Shown here: one piece after another, positions 46,758-58,260 of the stretch
Layout: each line of letters opens with the position of its first letter
Numbering within the stretch: position 1 is the stretch's first letter
Assembly (NCBI RefSeq): GCF_030272615.1
Contig: NC_081413.1
Location: forward strand, 142,687,976 to 142,751,975
Direction: 5' to 3'
From: Cryptomeria japonica
Lineage: Eukaryota > Streptophyta > Pinopsida > Cupressales > Cupressaceae
Length of the DNA stretch: 64,000 bases
Translations under genes and position numbers: made by a program
Notes under the pieces: generated by a model
Seen by the model: the letters and a program-made list of their open reading frames with translations, nothing else
Databases searched by the model: none
Told to the model about the DNA's origin: nothing

Positions 46758-47951
46758 TCATAAACCTCTCTCGCGGACCAGCTTTGTGGGCCTGATGTCA
46801 ACATCATATTCTAGGATCTTAGTGATCCAATTCGCTCTTTTTTCTATGATGTCGCCCTCTATAATGTATTCTCTTACTACGGGGTGAGCTACATACACTG
46901 TGGTTTTGTTGAAGGCAATGAAATGCCGGAACTTTTTTAGTCCTTTTACGGCAACTAAGGCTTGCTTTTCAACAAAGTTATAGCGGAGCTCATAATCTTT
47001 GAGAGTTTTTGAATGGAAGACGATAGGGTGCTCTCCTCCTTTTTGGGTGTCTTTTTGAGTTAGCACCATGGCGATACTATGCTGACCGGAATAGACATAC
47101 ATTATGAAATATTTCGACATGTCTGGATTAGATAATATTGGGGCTGAACAGATGGCATGCTTTATTTGATCAAAGGCATTTTTGGCTTTAGCAGTCCATT
47201 TGAAATGTACATCCTTGTTAAGCATGAGGGTGATAGGTCTTATTATCCTAGTGAAGTCAGAAATGAAACGACTGACAAAATTAACTTTTCCAAAAAATGA
47301 CTGCACTCCCTTTTTGTTGACCGGAAGGGGAAGCTCTTTAATAGCCTTGACCCGATCAGGGTTGATGGAGATGCCTTCTTTAGAGACTATATGTCCCAGC
47401 AACTTCCCTTGGGGAACCCCGAAAATACACTTTTTTGGGTTCAAGGAGATCCCAAATTCCAGACATTTCTGTAGGACTAACTCAAGATGATCAAAATGAT
47501 CCTCCTGGTGTTTAGAAAACATGGTTAGGTCATCTAAATATATTAAGATAATCTTATTTATTAGCTCTTTGAAAGCCAAATACATGGCCCTTTGGAAAGT
47601 GGCCCCAACGTTTGACAAGCCGAAGGGCATCTTTTGATATGCGAACGTCCCCCACTTGGTGGTAAAAGTGGTCTTGTGTTGATCCTCCATTTTGACACTG
47701 ACCTGATTATATCCTGAGAAACCATCGAGCATAGAAAATATTTCTGATCCAGCTACAGTGCTTAATAATTGCTCCATTGACAGCAAGAAATAATGATCTT
47801 TGAGCGATACTTGATTCAGGTCTCGGAGGTCCACATAGAGTCGAATATCCTGATTCTTTTTCCTCACAAGGACCAGATTGGATACCCATGTACTGTGTTT
47901 TATAGGATAAATAATCCTTGACTCGATTAGTTTCTTCAACTCCTGAGCCAT
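46758..47951 (-). CDS. Gypsy D reverse transcriptase and RNase H (open 397-codon stretch)
   Basis: An unbroken frame from the internal ATG at 47951: ELKKLIESRIIYPIKHSTWV, VLVRKKNQDIRLYVDLRDLN, then YFLLSMEQLL, MLDGFSGYNQV (catalytic Asp), KMPFGLSNVGATFQRAM, IILIYLDDLTMFSK (YLDD active site) and LGHIVSKEGISINPDRVKA. The connected RNase H has FIMYVYSGQHSIAMVLTQ, where the first catalytic Asp (normally in DAS) is Tyr, then HSKTLKDYELRYNFVEKQAL and RHFIAFNKTTVYVAH, in which the usual Asp is Ala. The RT core looks intact and the RNase H dead. It is part of the Pol polyprotein, and sequence upstream to about 48.5 kb is coding with stops. Confidence 0.85.
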   Translation of the reverse strand: MAQELKKLIESRIIYPIKHSTWVSNLVLVRKKNQDIRLYVDLRDLNQVSLKDHYFLLSMEQLLSTVAGSEIFSMLDGFSGYNQVSVKMEDQHKTTFTTKWGTFAYQKMPFGLSNVGATFQRAMYLAFKELINKIILIYLDDLTMFSKHQEDHFDHLELVLQKCLEFGISLNPKKCIFGVPQGKLLGHIVSKEGISINPDRVKAIKELPLPVNKKGVQSFFGKVNFVSRFISDFTRIIRPITLMLNKDVHFKWTAKAKNAFDQIKHAICSAPILSNPDMSKYFIMYVYSGQHSIAMVLTQKDTQKGGEHPIVFHSKTLKDYELRYNFVEKQALVAVKGLKKFRHFIAFNKTTVYVAHPVVREYIIEGDIIEKRANWITKILEYDVDIRPTKLVRERGL

Positions 47952-48029
47952 GAGGAATTCGATCTTGGGATTTACAGGTCTTTATTTTTGTCGGACTGAC
48001 TTAGCTTCATTTGTGAGTTTGATGGTGTG

Positions 48030-48936
48030 CTAAATGATGCTGGGATCACAAGCTTTTAAATCATCATAAGACCAAGCCATGACGCCTTCATATTCATCAC
48101 TGTATTGAGCCAATTTTGCCCTGTCTTCCAAGGAAACACCTTTGCCCACTTTGAGGATTCTTCCGTGTCCCACTGAGATTTCAGCGTAATCTCCTTTGTC
48201 TACTATGAGCTTCCGCTTATCCTTCTTAACATCCTCATGATCAAACAAATTCTCCAAGGTGATCAGACCGTTAGGGAGTTTGTTGGATTTTAGCTGGATA
48301 ATCTGGTCTCCGTAGGCCTCTTTAACCCTGGGTTGCAGGTGGTCGGCAAATTCTCCTGAGCTTTGAATAAACAGAGCAATTTGCTCATCACTTTCAAAAA
48401 CCTGCCAATATGTATCATTATCAGGGATAGCTAGATGGACCACCATATTGACTACTGAATGGCTGACCAAGAGGTCTATAGCTGGATCAAAATGAGCCCC
48501 TATGGTTGCCATGTGATCTGCTTCGGTATTTAGTGTCTGGGGAATGCTGGCGATATTGAAAGCATCAAAACTTTCTATTAAATCCTAGACTCTAGAGTGG
48601 TAGGATCTCATACGGACGTGCTTGGCACTGGATATCCCTCGGACTTGGTGTACTACTATATCGAAATCACCGAAAACCTTAAGCTTCTTGATGCCCATTT
48701 TTTCTGCCATGTTTAGGCCTTGAATTAGCCCTTCGTACTCTACTTCATTATTCAAACATGTGAACTATAGTTGGAAAGACCTTCGGATTAGATTGCCCAC
48801 CGGAGGGGTGAGACAAACTCCAGCTCCGGAGCCCATTTTCCATTTGGTGCCATCAAAGAGTAGGGTCCATAGTGTCAAAGACAGTTGATCTTTGGAGAAA
48901 GGATCTTTGGTGAGTTTTGGGATTGGTTGATCCTCT
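48030..48936 (-). pseudogene. Gypsy D second (archaeal-type) RNase H, upstream of RT
   Basis: The frame from about 48936 leftward has TLLFDGTKWKMGSGAG, CLNNEVEYEGLIQGLNMA, GIKKLKVFGDFDIVVHQV and LNTEADHMATIGA. These are the blocks of the additional RNase H of plant Tat elements: Asp, Glu, Asp and Asp in order. In the third block GDF replaces GDS but the Asp is kept. Stops interrupt it near 48.77 and 48.58 kb. The 160-codon open stretch at 48512-48030 links it to RT. It lies between protease and RT, whereas gypsy C has its copy directly before integrase. Confidence 0.75.
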
Positions 48937-51395
48937 TAAAAAATGCAATAAGTTCCTAGGCCGGTGGCATGGTAATTAGAAAAGGGATCAGAGTCTATGA
49001 TCTCATTTAGGAAGGCTTCTTGTTTGGGTGGGATTTCCCCAATTACTTCTTCGTCTTCTAAAAGTTCTACCACCTTTTGTTTGTCATGGGTTATAGAGGT
49101 GTGAGTAGGCTCAAAATTAATCAAGGCTTGCTTAGCTATATGCTTGGCATGAAGAGGTTCTGAAAGGATATTCATCTTAGCACCATGTTGGGTATGGAGA
49201 ATCAGGTGGGACCAATCCAAGGACATATATCCTCCTATTTTAGTGGTGAAGTCTTAGGACAAACAGAGCCCAAAGATGGTAGGGATGTCGATGACCACTA
49301 CCTCTTGGGATACTGTTATACTTGGACATGCAAATAAAGTCAAAGGGAGGCTTTTGATGAGACCTATCATCTGGACTTTATTCTCGTCGAGCTGCATTAC
49401 CCCTTTACTTAAAGGGTCGTACTTAATGTTTAATACTTTAGCAATCTGCTTAGGCATGACCGTGGTGCTAGCACCAGAATCTATCATGGAGTTATGCAAA
49501 ATTTTATTTCCAACTATCAGGGTAAGGTAAAAAGGATTTGGCTTAGGTTTACCTTTTCCTTGTGCAGTGGAGGGTGAGCCTTCATTTGTCAGAGCAGTAG
49601 GGGAGCATGCCTTGTTAACTGCTGAGTGGCAATCCATTTCATTCATTTGAGACGGCGGCGGAGCTACCACACCCGTATCCTTTTGATCATGGGACAATGC
49701 CTCCCTTAGCCTTCTTTTTTGCTCTGGTATACTCAGGAGGTCCCAGAGAGAGACATGGGCTGGAGATTTCTTCAACTAATCTACTACATCAAGCGTCAAG
49801 GGCATGAAAATGTTAGGCTCTTTCGGTTTGTAAGGGATGAATTCCTTCCTGGGATAGGCAGAAATGATGACTGGCGGTTCCAGAGGTCTATTTACAGGTA
49901 TTGACCTTATATTGCTGGCATCCTCCCTAGTCAAACGCCTTTTAGAGTGAAGGTTGTAGTCTGAATGCACCATAGGGGTCCCATTTTTTGAAGTTCCTCC
50001 ATCAATAGCTAGCACTGTATCGTCATCCTCCATCCATGAAAAAAGTGTGCGATCAGGGGCGATTTCCACTTCTTGTTGTAATGATATTCCTTGCATCTGA
50101 GCAACAAAAGCCACATTATCCATGCTTGGGGATGTATATGCAGATTCATCTGGTATTATACCTATGTTCCTTTGTTTCACGACCTTTTGTTGCAAATTAC
50201 CCCTTAGGCAATTCCTCAGGGTGTGAGCATTGTTGCATGGAAAACACCAAGAATTGGCATTGTCCACCAAATTATTCTGACCCACAGTCGATTCTCTACC
50301 ACCGTTTGGGTGGATGGCCTATAATGGATTAGAGACGGGGACTATTTGGCCATTCGGCGAGGTATTTTTCTCAGCCTGATAATTAGGATGTTGATAGGGG
50401 GGTCAGTTTCTTTGGAAGTTTTGCTGAAAGTGAGGCTTGGTAGGAGAGACCTAGGCCCTTTTTAGGTTGACAATTTTATTAGCGAAGGATCTTAAGAGAT
50501 TTTTCATATCGTTGACCTCAATAGCCAGAGAGGCGGAATGGATGATAGTTTGAGGAGTGGGGAATGAATACATAGACTATGGAGCAGAAGTGCTCGGGGT
50601 GGCTTCTTCCATTACTTGGGTAGATATTTCAGGGATTACTAGCATTGTAGGATGAGGTGCGAGGTTTCCAGTGTCGATAAGGTTATTTATAGCTTGAACT
50701 GCTAAGTCAAAAACTTGCAGAAGAGTGTTACCCCCTAAGGATTGAATCATTACTGATATATCAGAATTGAAAGCTTTTAGATAAAATACGAAGGCCATAT
50801 CTATCGGGGGGTAGATAGACAATGGTATCCTTTTCCAAGTTCGCTGGAATCTCAGATTGAAATCAGTTAATGCCTCCGTGGGAGCTCTTTTGATCGTAAT
50901 GAGTTGGTGCATGAGGGATGATCTATCAACTTTGTCTGAGAATCTTTGAAAGAAGCGGTCTCCCAACTGATCCCAGTCCCCTATGGTACTAGGGCCTAGA
51001 GATCTAAACCAGTCCAGAGCTTTTCCTTTGAAAGAAGCTACGAGCAACCACAAAGCCACATTCTACTCGGTGATGCCATGTATAGTACAAACAGTAGCTA
51101 TGTTCTGCAGATGTTCTCCAGGGGTTTTGTGACATTCTCTTGTGAATTTAGGAACAACTTTTAGTGCGGCTGCCAGAATGGCTCCCCAAACTATGAGTGG
51201 AACTAGAGGAATGAGAGGGCTACCATTGTCCCAGGTCACAAAATTTCGGGGAGGGATTTGGGCCATTGTAGGGTATATGATGGTGGGGTGACCCTGTAGA
51301 GCTGGAACTGAGGTGGAATGGATGGTCACCAATGGAGGAAAAAGAAGATGAGGATTTAGGGCCATTTGACTCCTAGTGACAGGCCTATGACTCAT
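48936..51395 (-). pseudogene. Gypsy D Gag and protease
   Basis: The ATG at 51395 begins MSHRPVTRSQMALNPHLLF. The retrotransposon Gag domain at about 51200-50600 has TPGEHLQNIATVCTIHGI, MALWLLVASFKGKALDWF and FFQRFSDKVDRSSLMHQL. A shortened knuckle CFPCNNAHTLRNC lies near 50245-50210. Protease follows at about 49480: HNSMIDSGASTTVMPKQIA with the DSGA active site, then PLTLFACPSITVSQEVVVI and IPTIFGLCLS. Stops near 51060, 50575 and 49776 break the polyprotein. The last part (49226-48936) links protease to the second RNase H. Confidence 0.8.
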
Positions 51396-51439
51396 AAACT
51401 AGTTGGGATGTGCTTTTTTCTTTTTTTGTTTCTAAGGTA

Positions 51440-51470
51440 ATGGTCCCACCGGGCGTGCCAGAAAAAGAAC
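51440..51470 (-). other. Leader and putative primer-binding site of gypsy D
   Basis: Minus-strand sequence directly after the 5' LTR reads GTTCTTTTTC, then TGGCACGCCCGGTGGGACC. The TGGCACGCCCGG portion has the form of a gypsy primer site. I do not assign the tRNA. Confidence 0.45.
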
Positions 51471-52526
51471 TGTTGACTCTAAATTTTGCTTTGGGGATGA
51501 ACAACCTTATGGGAAATTCAGTGCTGGGGGACCAACTCACCCAAAGGAACACTAAATGACCTCCGGGATTGAGAAGCCAACTCTTCCTTGGGTTTTAAGG
51601 AAAGGGAGAGGAAACAAATACTTTTAAAAAATGAGATACTAAACACTTAGGCGATATTTCATATCATTAAGAGGAAATGAACCAACAGAAATCAAGGAAT
51701 ATTTGTGACTTCTGTAAGCATCTGAACCAAGGACATAATCAAAACTACAACCAAATTTGCTTGAAAACATAAGGGACACATTCATCATGCATTCACTAGA
51801 TAACAAGTATAGAAAAACATAGTTTAATCAATGAAGTCTTAGATGAAATACTCCCAAAGTTTGTCGAAATTTTCAACAACAACATAGAAAACACTAGTAA
51901 TAGTAAGCCAAGAGAGACATCATAAAGGCCAAAGGCACAATCTGAATGATTTTCTTATAGCAAAACCCAAATAGTTTTTAAGGGCTGGAAATGAAAGAAA
52001 ACTCCTACCTAGCAAATTAGACTGTTCTTCTTCTTCTAAATCCCTTTTTTTTCTTTTTTTCTTTTTGCGACAGGGAAATCCACCCTTAAATAGGCTACCA
52101 CTCCTAAAAACAACTCTTCTAAAAATCCAAAACTTGCACAACCTCCTTTGAACAGAAAAACACGACGTGTCACAACAGAGGCCACACCCAACAAAACAAA
52201 CCTTGCAACTCAACCTTTTCCTCTAATGGCCTGGAGGTTACTCAGAATTGAAAAGATTCTGTCAGAAGAGAAAGGACTATGGAAAAGGGGACCACTGGAA
52301 GGAACCACTTGCAAAGCGCAAATGAGTGGGCCCACCCAAAAGAATAGTCAGTAAGCATTGCCATTTGTCACTCTCGCGCTGCTTCAAAAACTGGATGCCA
52401 AAGACGAACTGAGGGAGCAACACCAGACCACCAAGTGTCACGCAAGTTCAGCCCTGCTGGCTAAAAAAACAACGATTACAACCAGGCCGGCCAAGAAACT
52501 TACATCGGGGAAAATAAAGGTGAACA
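51471..52526 (-). repeat. 5' LTR of gypsy D
   Basis: Matches 38733-39795, with the same ends. A minus-strand TATTTAAG near 52084-52093 corresponds to the TATA position of the other copy. Confidence 0.88.
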
Positions 52527-52531
52527 ATTAC

Positions 52532-52846
52532 CAAAGCACTCCAATGTGATTGTACAATTGTAGATGTTTTAATGATGATAAAATATGATTTTCTCAAGTG
52601 AATTGATGAGTAATTCCTTCATTCAAATTGAGAACTTGAGACTTTCAAGAAATCAAGAGCCTAGAAATTGTGAAAAATGGAGTCTCGGTAAAACAACGAT
52701 ATCTCCCTTGTTTCTTAAAGATATTTAAGAACTCAAAATGATCCAGAAAGTAGACTTCAAGGGTTAAAACCCCTTTTGATCTTTTGGCGAGATTTGTAAT
52801 AGGAAAGGAGCAGTTCATGATAGAAAATGACTGAGACATATTGGTG
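52532..52846 (+). other. Sequence between gypsy D and the next insertion
   Basis: About 315 bp without a gene. The phrases GAGTCTCGGTAAAACAACG and AAGGGTTAAAACCCCTTTTG look like LTR or leader sequence. By TSD bookkeeping it belongs to the same old host sequence as 22997-23407 and 63629 onward. Confidence 0.4.
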
Positions 52847-53757
52847 GGATGTGTTGGCAATTGACACTCATTTGGTAAGGTTAATGGTATTATGGGTTGT
52901 CATTGATGGCAACTCATCATCTTAGGGTAAATGGTTTCATTGCTTGGTTAACTGATATTCATTGCACTTAACCGGTATTGGTATTCACATTGTTTACACA
53001 AGAATCGACACTGATATTCACTTCATACATAGCTAAGTCTTGATCATGGTAACATGTCCAGATCTCGGTAACGTGTATATGGAACCCGGTAATGGATAGG
53101 ACCCAGTTAGGAAATATTTTGGTCTTGATTATGTTTGCATGGATTTTGTGGTAACGTAAGATGGTCGACATGGTCACTCGATTTATGTTTTATTTTCATT
53201 ATGTTCTAGCAACCGATTTGTTTATATTTCTTGTTGATGCCGACATGGTTAAGTTGGAAGGATATTTAAGAAGATCACCTCAGTGATAGATTATGTGTGT
53301 GATGGAATGCGAACTTTTGATTGTAAATATTTCAGTGAATTTTGGTATACATTTTGGTATGCGATTGGAAGTGACTATGTGGAGTTTCACGTGCACAACT
53401 TAACCGGTAGTAGAATAGAGTATCGGAGAACTGGAATACAAAGGATGACATAAGAGCATTCACCGAAACTTATCCAACATGGTCAGATGCTATTTATAAG
53501 AACTTTCATTTGTAAACACTTTTAAATGTTTTGTAAGTCAGTGAGACTTCCTATATTTTGTGTTTGAGCAGTAAGCTCTAGGCGGTTGGCCTTTCTACAT
53601 GTGTAGACCCCCTTATGTAATATTTTTATACCTTGATCAAGTATATAGATATTGTGGGTATCAGCCCCACTATGGTTTTTCCCTTTGCAGGGTTTTCCAC
53701 ATATAAATCTTGGTGTTATGGTGTTGCCTTTCATTGTGTTATTTTGTGTATGCATTC

Positions 53758-54800
53758 TAATTTTATTTATTGTTAATCGATTAATAAGGAATACGTTCTG
53801 TCATGCTCTATGAATTGTACCTGTATCTGCAAACACAATGCACTCAATAAATCATTACAAGCATGGTTAGAAGATTTAAATCAAAGAAAGACAAAACCAT
53901 AGCTAATCGACTTATTGCCTCCTAGTAAATGCGAGTATGAAAAATGCTCTCAGATCTGATTATGCATACTCCAGTGACTTGACTACACTTAGATGGAGGA
54001 TTTGATGGATGAAAATGCATGACCTAGCAAGAATAGCATGATTAAGCTATATGAATGATTGATCTAGAATGATAAAGCTAAGATTTAAGCTAAAATTGAG
54101 CATGATAACATTCCTAAAATTGTTAAACTATAAGCTAGATGCCTATAATAACAATTCATAAGATGAGAATGAGATGGGATCCATATTGCTCAAAATGAAG
54201 TCTATTTATAGGATTTTCCAAGGCTAAGGGTGATGTTGCAAGAATCAACGGTCAAGATTGATCTAAAGATATCAATGGTTAAATTGGAGGAAGATGGCAA
54301 AGGGGGTTGGATTAAAGGGAACATTGTCATCTCTATGGTGACAAGTGTCAAGAGGCTTCTAGAAGAGGTTAGATGAAAGGGAACACTTAGTGACAAGTGT
54401 CACAAGGTTCTAGAAGATGTTGGATGAGAGGGGACATGGTGGTAGGTATAATGGGTTAGGTTTAGGAATGGTTAGGTTTAGGAGTGGTAGAAGTTAAGAG
54501 AATTTGAATTTAAAAATTCAAAAAGGATAATTAATCTCAACAAATCATAATTTTGATTTGTTTTAATTGATTAATGGATTTAGAAGAAATGATTTGATGG
54601 GGGAAATTAATTAATTTGAATTAATTAATTAAAGGGGTGAAATGAAATGAACCTATTTAATAAATCCTTAGATTTATTAATAAGTAGATGAAAGGGGAAA
54701 TTTAATCAAATTGCCTAGTGAATTCAATTAAATTGGGGAGGATTAATTAAATAATTGCTTATTTAATTAATTATCTTCAGACTATTTTTAGTTGTATACA
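53758..54800 (-). repeat. 3' LTR of gypsy C
   Basis: Minus strand begins TGTATACAACTAAAAATAG at 54800. It has the TTAATTAATT-rich U3 and a TATA box CTATAAATAG at 54202-54211. It ends at 53758 with CA decayed to TA. Its first part matches 63086-63551 closely. Confidence 0.85.
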
Positions 54801-55105
54801 TTTTGCGCCTCTTTGAAGTGAGGTGTGATGACATGTTGATTCAAAGAATAATCTCATTTTGATGATGATATTGGTTTGATAGGATGCCCCAGCTCTTGAT
54901 TGCTAAATTCCAGTATGATGATGCCCCCTCGGGAGATCAATTGAGATAATTGATCTTTGGAGTTTTGCGAGTTTTGCGAGATTGATATCCCGATAGATTT
55001 CATTTGATTTCTGCAACTATGGTTTGATGAAAATGCGAGTTCTTTGATTAGCTTGATTTCCTAGGTTGATAATATTGAAAAATCTTGATTGATTAGATTC
55101 AGTCT

Positions 55106-55233
55106 GGTTTCAGGAAGGATTCATCCTATATAAGACAACGATGATCAAAGCGTTTAGTTTCAGGAAGGATTCATCCTATATAAGACATGATCAGAACATC
55201 TGGTTTTAGGAAGGATACATCCTGTATAAGACA
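55106..55233. repeat. Three-copy short tandem repeat with CTATATAAG core
   Basis: Copies start at about 55106, 55156 and 55202. Each has TTTCAGGAAGGATTCATCC, then TATATAAGACA or a close variant. Each carries a small palindrome (AGGATTCATCCT) and a TATA-like core. Confidence 0.85.
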
Positions 55234-56382
55234 TGATTCAAAATCAATTAGGTTTGATTGATTGATTTGATTTGATAAGGTTGATAGATAAAGAACTGAC
55301 ATTTTGTTGATATCAAGTTGCAGAAATTTGGATATGCTGATGTTGATTCTGTTGAGAGAGATAGCATAAGATTTGGGCTAGGTCGATAATATCATGAGAG
55401 AGATGTGAGTCATCATTCTGATTGCGTATACACTTGTGATGATACTTTGATGATTCCTATGATAAATTTAACCTTGGATAAAAGGAGCTTGTAAGATCCC
55501 ATGCAAGAATGAAATGCAAACTATGACCAGAACAATAACTGGACTATTTTGCATTTTTGTCATCATCGAGCTTTTGAAATATGGGAAGTGAGTGCAAACA
55601 TCAATGGTATAATTAAACCATGAGGACCTGAGCACTTCTTTCTTGGATTTTGATATAGCAAGTTAACACAAGCATTGATGTATAATTGAACCGAGATGAC
55701 TTGCATGTTGTTTGCGTAAAACAGGCAGTATTAATCATTTCAATACTCAAATTGGAAATGTCTTTAATGATATTCTGATGATCATGTCTCGAAACAAATT
55801 TGCACATATTAATGATTAATTTTCAAACATCAGACAAGAAAAATATCATGTTTCTTCCTTGTTCCTCTAGTCAATGACATCCTGGAGTCACTCAGAAATC
55901 ATGATAGTGAAAAGAAGTTATAGAAAAGTTGAACAATCATGTTACAATCATTATCCAAAAGATATTATCCACTGAAAAGTGTGTGATGTGCTTAGATTGA
56001 TTTTGTGATAGTTTGATAGTTGATAATTTTATCTTATGTTCAACATTGGATGTGTCTCGGTTCTCACTTGATAAGAGTTATCTAACTGTTGTTCTACCTA
56101 TTTGGTTAAGCTCAAAATGATCAAGAGTTTGCCCCTAGCTAGGTGTAGGATTTTGCCCCAAGCCTAGAAACAAAGTCGTTATGATATATCCAATGATCCA
56201 AACCATGGAAAGAAGCCTCCTGGGATGTTTGCGTATGTATAAAGGCTTATGATGGATAGCGCTTGATGGAAGATGAATGAATGCAAGCAGAAATAAGCAT
56301 GAACTAATAGATGAAAGAGCTAGTTGACAGATAGCGCCTATTTGCCAGGTTTTCACCATATCTTTTTATTGCACTTTTTCTG

Positions 56383-56580
56383 ATATTTGATTTTTTATTT
56401 TTTTATTTTTTTTTCTTTTTCACTTTTTTTCATTTTTTCTGATTTTTCACTTTTTTTCATTTTTTTTGATTTTTCACTGTTTTTGGTTTTTTTTTCTGAT
56501 TTTTCACTGTTTTTTTTTTTTTTCTCTGATTTTTCACTTTTTTTCAATTTTTCTGATTTTTCACTATTTTTAATTTTTCA
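56383..56580. repeat. T-rich low-complexity tract
   Basis: Degenerate repeats of TTTTTCTGATTTTTCACTTTTTTTCA on the plus strand. The apparent 80-codon ORF here (Phe/Ser repeats) is an artefact of this composition. Confidence 0.9.
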
Positions 56581-56594
56581 AACATATAATTTCT

Positions 56595-57720
56595 TCAAGT
56601 GCATGCTATTAATGGGTTCTTCGAGTTGATCTCCATCCCGTGTTGATAGCTAATATGCTCTTGAACCAAATACTTCTATGACCACAAATGCACCTAACCA
56701 GTTTGGTTCAAACTTTCCTTTCTTTTCTCGATTTGCCTGGTTGTGTGGATTTTCTCTTAGCACTAGTTCTCCCACTTGAAAGATTCATGGTTTGACCTTA
56801 TGATTATAGCTTCGACACATTCTTTGCTGATATACCTTTAGATGATCAAAGACATTGTGTCTGTGTTCATGGATCATTTCTAACTCTTGCAGTCTAGATA
56901 CTCTTTGTTCTTCATTTGGGATGAGACCTTTTAGTGATACACGTAGAGAAGGTATCTCTAATTCGATTGGCAATATGGCTTCTGATCCATATACAAGAGA
57001 GAAAGGTGTGGCACCTATCAGTGTGTGAATACTAGTGTGGTAAGCCCATAGAGCAGGGTTTAGTTGGATATGCCAATCTTTCCCGACATTGTTCACTATT
57101 TTTTTACGAATTTTCAGAATAGTTTTATTAGATGCTTTTGCATGCCCATTTCCCTATGGTTAATATGGTGTGGAGAATCTATGCTGGATTTTGAACTTCT
57201 CACATAGCTCTTGTACATCTTGATTCTTGAATGGTCACCCATTATCAATGATAATGGTCATTGGTATTCCATAGCGACAGATGATGTAATTCAAGATAAA
57301 TGCAACAATTTGTTTTCCTGTGATGTTTATGAGAGGTACCACTTCAATCCATTTTGTAAAATATTCAGTAGCTACAAGAATGAATTTGTGTCCATTAGAT
57401 GAGGAAGGATTTATCTTTCCTACCAGATCAAGTCCCCATTGACAAAAAGGCCAAGATGTTGCTAAAGCATGAAGTTCTTGTGCTAGTGCATGGATCAAGT
57501 TCCCATGGATTTGACATTGTTTGCATGTTCTTGCTATTTTAAAAGAATCTTGTCCCATAGTCGACCAATAGTAGCCCAAGCATATGAGTTTTTTCAAAGG
57601 GTAAGACCACTTGTATGAGTGCCACAAATGCCATTATGGACTTCATGCAAAGCCTTCTCAGATTCTTCTTGTTCGAGACATCTTAAGAGAGTACCATCTA
57701 GACCTCGTTTATATAGGGTA
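56595..57720 (-). pseudogene. Gypsy C integrase
   Basis: A zinc region remnant (HEVHNGICGTHTSG, TCKQCQIHGNLIHA) precedes the core: ATSWPFCQWGLDLVGKINPS, TEYFTKWIEVVPL, ICRYGIPMTIIIDNG and, with stops, STPY, GNGHAKASNK. The catalytic Glu of the GxxE block is replaced. The C-terminal part at 57096-56785 reads NNVGKDWHIQLNPALWAYHT, GATPFSLVYGSEAILPIELE and LQELEMIHEHRHN, and continues weakly to 56595. Its blocks resemble the gypsy E integrase at 2.2 and 11.1 kb. Confidence 0.85.
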
Positions 57721-57776
57721 TCTGCGACAAGAGTATAATGGGATGATTAACAAATAAAGTTTCTCTTTTGATTCTT

Positions 57777-58260
57777 TTATAAGTCGGGAGGTAAGATATT
57801 GTCTTTTAGGTATGTGTAAGTTTGGCCATAGTGGGAGGAATCATGTCCAATAAGTTGACATATGGTTTGGGAATCTAGACAGTTAAAGGCAGGATGAAAC
57901 AACTCTTCTACCAGGAATTCATAATGTTGTTGATTTTCCTGTGTCTGCAATAGAGAAGCAAGTGTATCCATGGCGTCTCCTGCTTTGTTGTCATTTCTTG
58001 GGATCTGTTCAAAAGTTATTTCTATAAAGTACTTCTTGATATCATCCACCATCTTTTTGTAAGGCATTAGTTTGTCATCTTTTGTTTGATAGTCATCATT
58101 TATTTCATTAATGACAAGCCGAGAGTCTCCAAAGACTTGAAGTTGTTTAATATTCCATTCTACAACCATTTTGATACCTGTTACCAAAGCTTCATACTCT
58201 GCTCCTAATCCATTAAGTGTTTCATTATTGATGCTTTCTCCTAGACTGATATTTGGGTGA
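57777..58260 (-). pseudogene. Gypsy C archaeal-type RNase H
   Basis: Reads NNETLNG, then EYEALVTGIKMVVEWNIKQL, QVFGDSRLVINEINDDYQ, MPYKKMVDDIKKYFIEITFE and IPRNDNKAGDAMDTLASLL. GDS holds the central Asp and the last block retains Asp in GDAMD. The first strand with its Asp is missing. In Tat elements this second RNase H lies before integrase, as here. Integrase follows about 60 bp downstream. Confidence 0.8.

Larger units (their letters stand above)
38733..52526 (-). mobile_element. Gypsy D, Tat-like Ty3/gypsy element with extra ORFs (13.8 kb)
   Basis: Minus-strand element with LTRs 51471-52526 (5') and 38733-39795 (3'), ends TGTTCACC and GAGTCAACA. Flanks GCTAC (38728-38732) and ATTAC (52527-52531) look like a TSD that has decayed by two transitions. 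Order on the minus strand: gag, protease, archaeal-type RNase H, RT, RNase H, integrase, then a 5.7-kb 3' region holding an antisense ORF and a long sense ORF. Dual RNase H and antisense ORFs are known in the plant Tat clade (Ogre, Grande, Retand). All frames have stops. Confidence 0.88.
54801..56594 (-). other. 3' untranslated region of gypsy C with repeats
   Basis: About 1.8 kb between integrase and the 3' LTR, without a credible gene. It contains the triple repeat at 55106-55233 and the T-rich tract at 56383-56580. Confidence 0.6.

Noticed and set aside
56387-56629. Plus-strand ORF of Phe/Ser repeats resembling a membrane protein
   Set aside because: It is produced entirely by the T-rich simple repeat.
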